A DNA stretch of 5,933 nt, taken from NCBI GenBank assembly GCA_902783445.1, contig CACZQX010000047.1, positions 1-5,933 of the forward strand, given 5' to 3'. Both the position numbers and the translations under genes were made by a program. This DNA comes from an uncultured Lachnospiraceae bacterium (GTDB taxonomy: Bacteria; Bacillota; Clostridia; Lachnospirales; Lachnospiraceae). This document shows, piece by piece, positions 4,903 through 5,933 of the stretch (positions within the stretch are counted from its first letter, which is position 1; every line of letters begins with the position of its first letter). Below the pieces are notes generated by a model, which saw only the letters and a program-made list of their open reading frames with translations, did no database searches and was not told the origin of the DNA.

Positions 4903-5933
4903 ATGTACGACGAAAACGAGCCGCAAAAAAACGGCGAATACAATGAAGACGGCTATAAGGGCGGTCAATATAGTGAAGATAACGGCCAAGGCATGAACAA
5001 TGCCGATGGACCCGATGAATATAAACGTTATAACGGATACAACAATGGGGGCCATAATAACGGCGGCGGCGGAAAACGTCCGCCGATTAATATCAGCCTT
5101 ATTTTGATGGTTATTTTTATCGGTGTTATGGCTGTTTTCTTTTTGAATACAATTTCCAGAGCTTATTCAAGCGTAACCAATCAGGAGATTACTTACAACG
5201 AGTTCCTTGACATGTTGGAAGAGGGCGAAATAGAGTCTCTTGTTTTTACTCAAGCGGGAACAATTCAAATCACACCTAAAGAGTCGGAAGATTCTTTGAT
5301 AAAAGTTACTTATTGGACAACATGGTTAAACGACGATGAGCTTATGAAAGAGCTGCGTGAAATGAACGCAAACGATGTGGACATAGATTGGTCGGGTGAA
5401 AAAGCCCAGAATCAGTCCATGTTTACAACCATTTTGGTGGGATACATTTTGCCTATCGTTATCATCTACCTGATTTTCTTCTTCATCATGAGAAGAGCCG
5501 GCGGTGGTGCGGGCGGAGGCATTATGGGCATGACAAAAAGCAATGCGAAGGTCTATGTCCAAAAGCAAACGGGTGTTAATTTCCACGATGTGGCGGGCCA
5601 GGATGAAGCAAAAGAAAGTCTTGTGGAAATTGTTGATTTCCTCCACAATCCGGGAAGATATTCCGCAATCGGTGCAAAACTCCCTAAGGGTGCCCTTCTT
5701 GTAGGACCTCCCGGTACCGGTAAAACCCTTCTTGCCAGAGCGGTAGCGGGTGAAGGAAAAGTACCTTTCATTTCCATTTCCGGTTCGGACTTTGTAGAAA
5801 TGTTTGTAGGTGTGGGCGCAAAGCGTGTGCGTGAGCTTTTTAAACAGGCAGCGCAGCTTGCTCCTTGTATAATCTTTATAGATGAAATCGATGCCATAGG
5901 TAAAAGCCGTGATTCCAAATACAGCGGAAACGA
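4903..5933 (+). CDS. ftsH: ATP-dependent zinc metalloprotease FtsH, N-terminal part (cut by the window edge)
   Basis: Membrane-anchored AAA+ protease that extracts and degrades misfolded membrane proteins and short-lived regulators, working as a hexamer. The visible 343 residues contain, in order: a hydrophilic Asn/Gly/Tyr/Glu-rich cytoplasmic extension (1-61), transmembrane helix 1 (about 62-84), an extracytoplasmic domain (about 85-172), transmembrane helix 2 (173-196), a Gly-rich hinge (RRAGGGAGGG), and the start of the AAA+ domain. Within that domain are Walker A GPPGTGKT at 268-275, the pore loop FVG at 301-303 and Walker B IIFIDEID at 323-330. The second region of homology and the HEXXH zinc site lie beyond the edge, so protease competence cannot be checked here. 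The N-terminal extension is unusual, because in Escherichia coli FtsH the first helix starts within a few residues of the N-terminus. The gene has its own promoter, and the common tilS-hpt-ftsH arrangement is absent immediately upstream. Confidence 0.96.
   Translation, partial: MYDENEPQKNGEYNEDGYKGGQYSEDNGQGMNNADGPDEYKRYNGYNNGGHNNGGGGKRPPINISLILMVIFIGVMAVFFLNTISRAYSSVTNQEITYNEFLDMLEEGEIESLVFTQAGTIQITPKESEDSLIKVTYWTTWLNDDELMKELREMNANDVDIDWSGEKAQNQSMFTTILVGYILPIVIIYLIFFFIMRRAGGGAGGGIMGMTKSNAKVYVQKQTGVNFHDVAGQDEAKESLVEIVDFLHNPGRYSAIGAKLPKGALLVGPPGTGKTLLARAVAGEGKVPFISISGSDFVEMFVGVGAKRVRELFKQAAQLAPCIIFIDEIDAIGKSRDSKYSGN
4933..4992 (+). repeat. Imperfect tandem repeat of two 30-bp units within ftsH
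   Basis: Two consecutive ten-codon units encode GEYNEDGYKG and GQYSEDNGQG (residues 11-20 and 21-30), aligned without gaps. Many differences are at third codon positions, which suggests an old in-frame duplication kept as protein. The following stretch up to residue 57 continues in the same Asn/Gly/Tyr/Asp-rich style without a clear third unit. Confidence 0.5.

Noticed and set aside
4867..5055. Minus-strand open frame of 62 codons, hydrophobic and Val/Ile-rich
   Set aside because: It is antisense to the Asn/Asp/Tyr-rich start of ftsH, whose codons read backward as Ile/Val/Phe, so its membrane-like look is an artefact.
5326..5918. Minus-strand open frames opposite the FtsH AAA+ domain
   Set aside because: They overlap the Walker A and B coding sequence in antisense and have no independent support.
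1..5933. CRISPR array, transposon ends, tRNA or phage integration site
   Set aside because: I scanned for spaced direct repeats, terminal inverted repeats around a transposase and tRNA-like cloverleaf sequence on both strands and saw none. Composition is even across the window.

Overview
The window looks like ordinary chromosomal DNA from an anaerobic, low-to-moderate GC Bacillota, most likely a member of Clostridia or a close relative. The reasons are AGGAGG-type ribosome binding sites, near-consensus SigA-type promoters with 17-bp spacers, AT-rich intergenic DNA, a DUF4317 protein (a family I know mainly from Clostridia), and an FtsH whose segment after Walker B (IGKSRDSKYSGN) resembles clostridial FtsH proteins. 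This placement is inference from sequence style and has not been tested by a search.

Layout, left to right. At 1-726 (minus strand) is the N-terminal part of an unrecognised protein that runs off the left edge. A 164-bp divergent intergenic region (727-890) holds candidate promoters facing both ways. At 891-2576 (plus) is a complete NhaC-family Na+/H+ antiporter. It converges on a DUF4317 gene (2657-3775, minus), and the two share a symmetric hairpin that can terminate transcription from both sides. A second divergent region (3776-3966) carries two good back-to-back promoters. One drives the DUF4317 gene leftward and the other drives a small, unrecognised, acidic lipoprotein gene (3967-4680) rightward. 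That gene ends in a long two-tier hairpin. An AT-rich leader (4732-4902) contains a strong promoter and a perfect 12-bp palindrome in front of ftsH, which is cut off by the right edge after its Walker B motif.

Each gene appears to be its own transcription unit, with no co-directional gene pair sharing a transcript. Several products act at or outside the membrane: the antiporter exchanges ions, FtsH degrades membrane and regulatory proteins, and the lipoprotein is displayed on the cell surface. Nothing shows that they work in one pathway. I see no mobile element, CRISPR array, tRNA, rRNA, phage gene or obvious defence system. The points most worth a second look are the unrecognised left-edge protein, the orphan lipoprotein, the cysteine pattern and leader hairpin of the DUF4317 gene, and the unusual repeat-bearing N-terminal extension and leader palindrome of ftsH.
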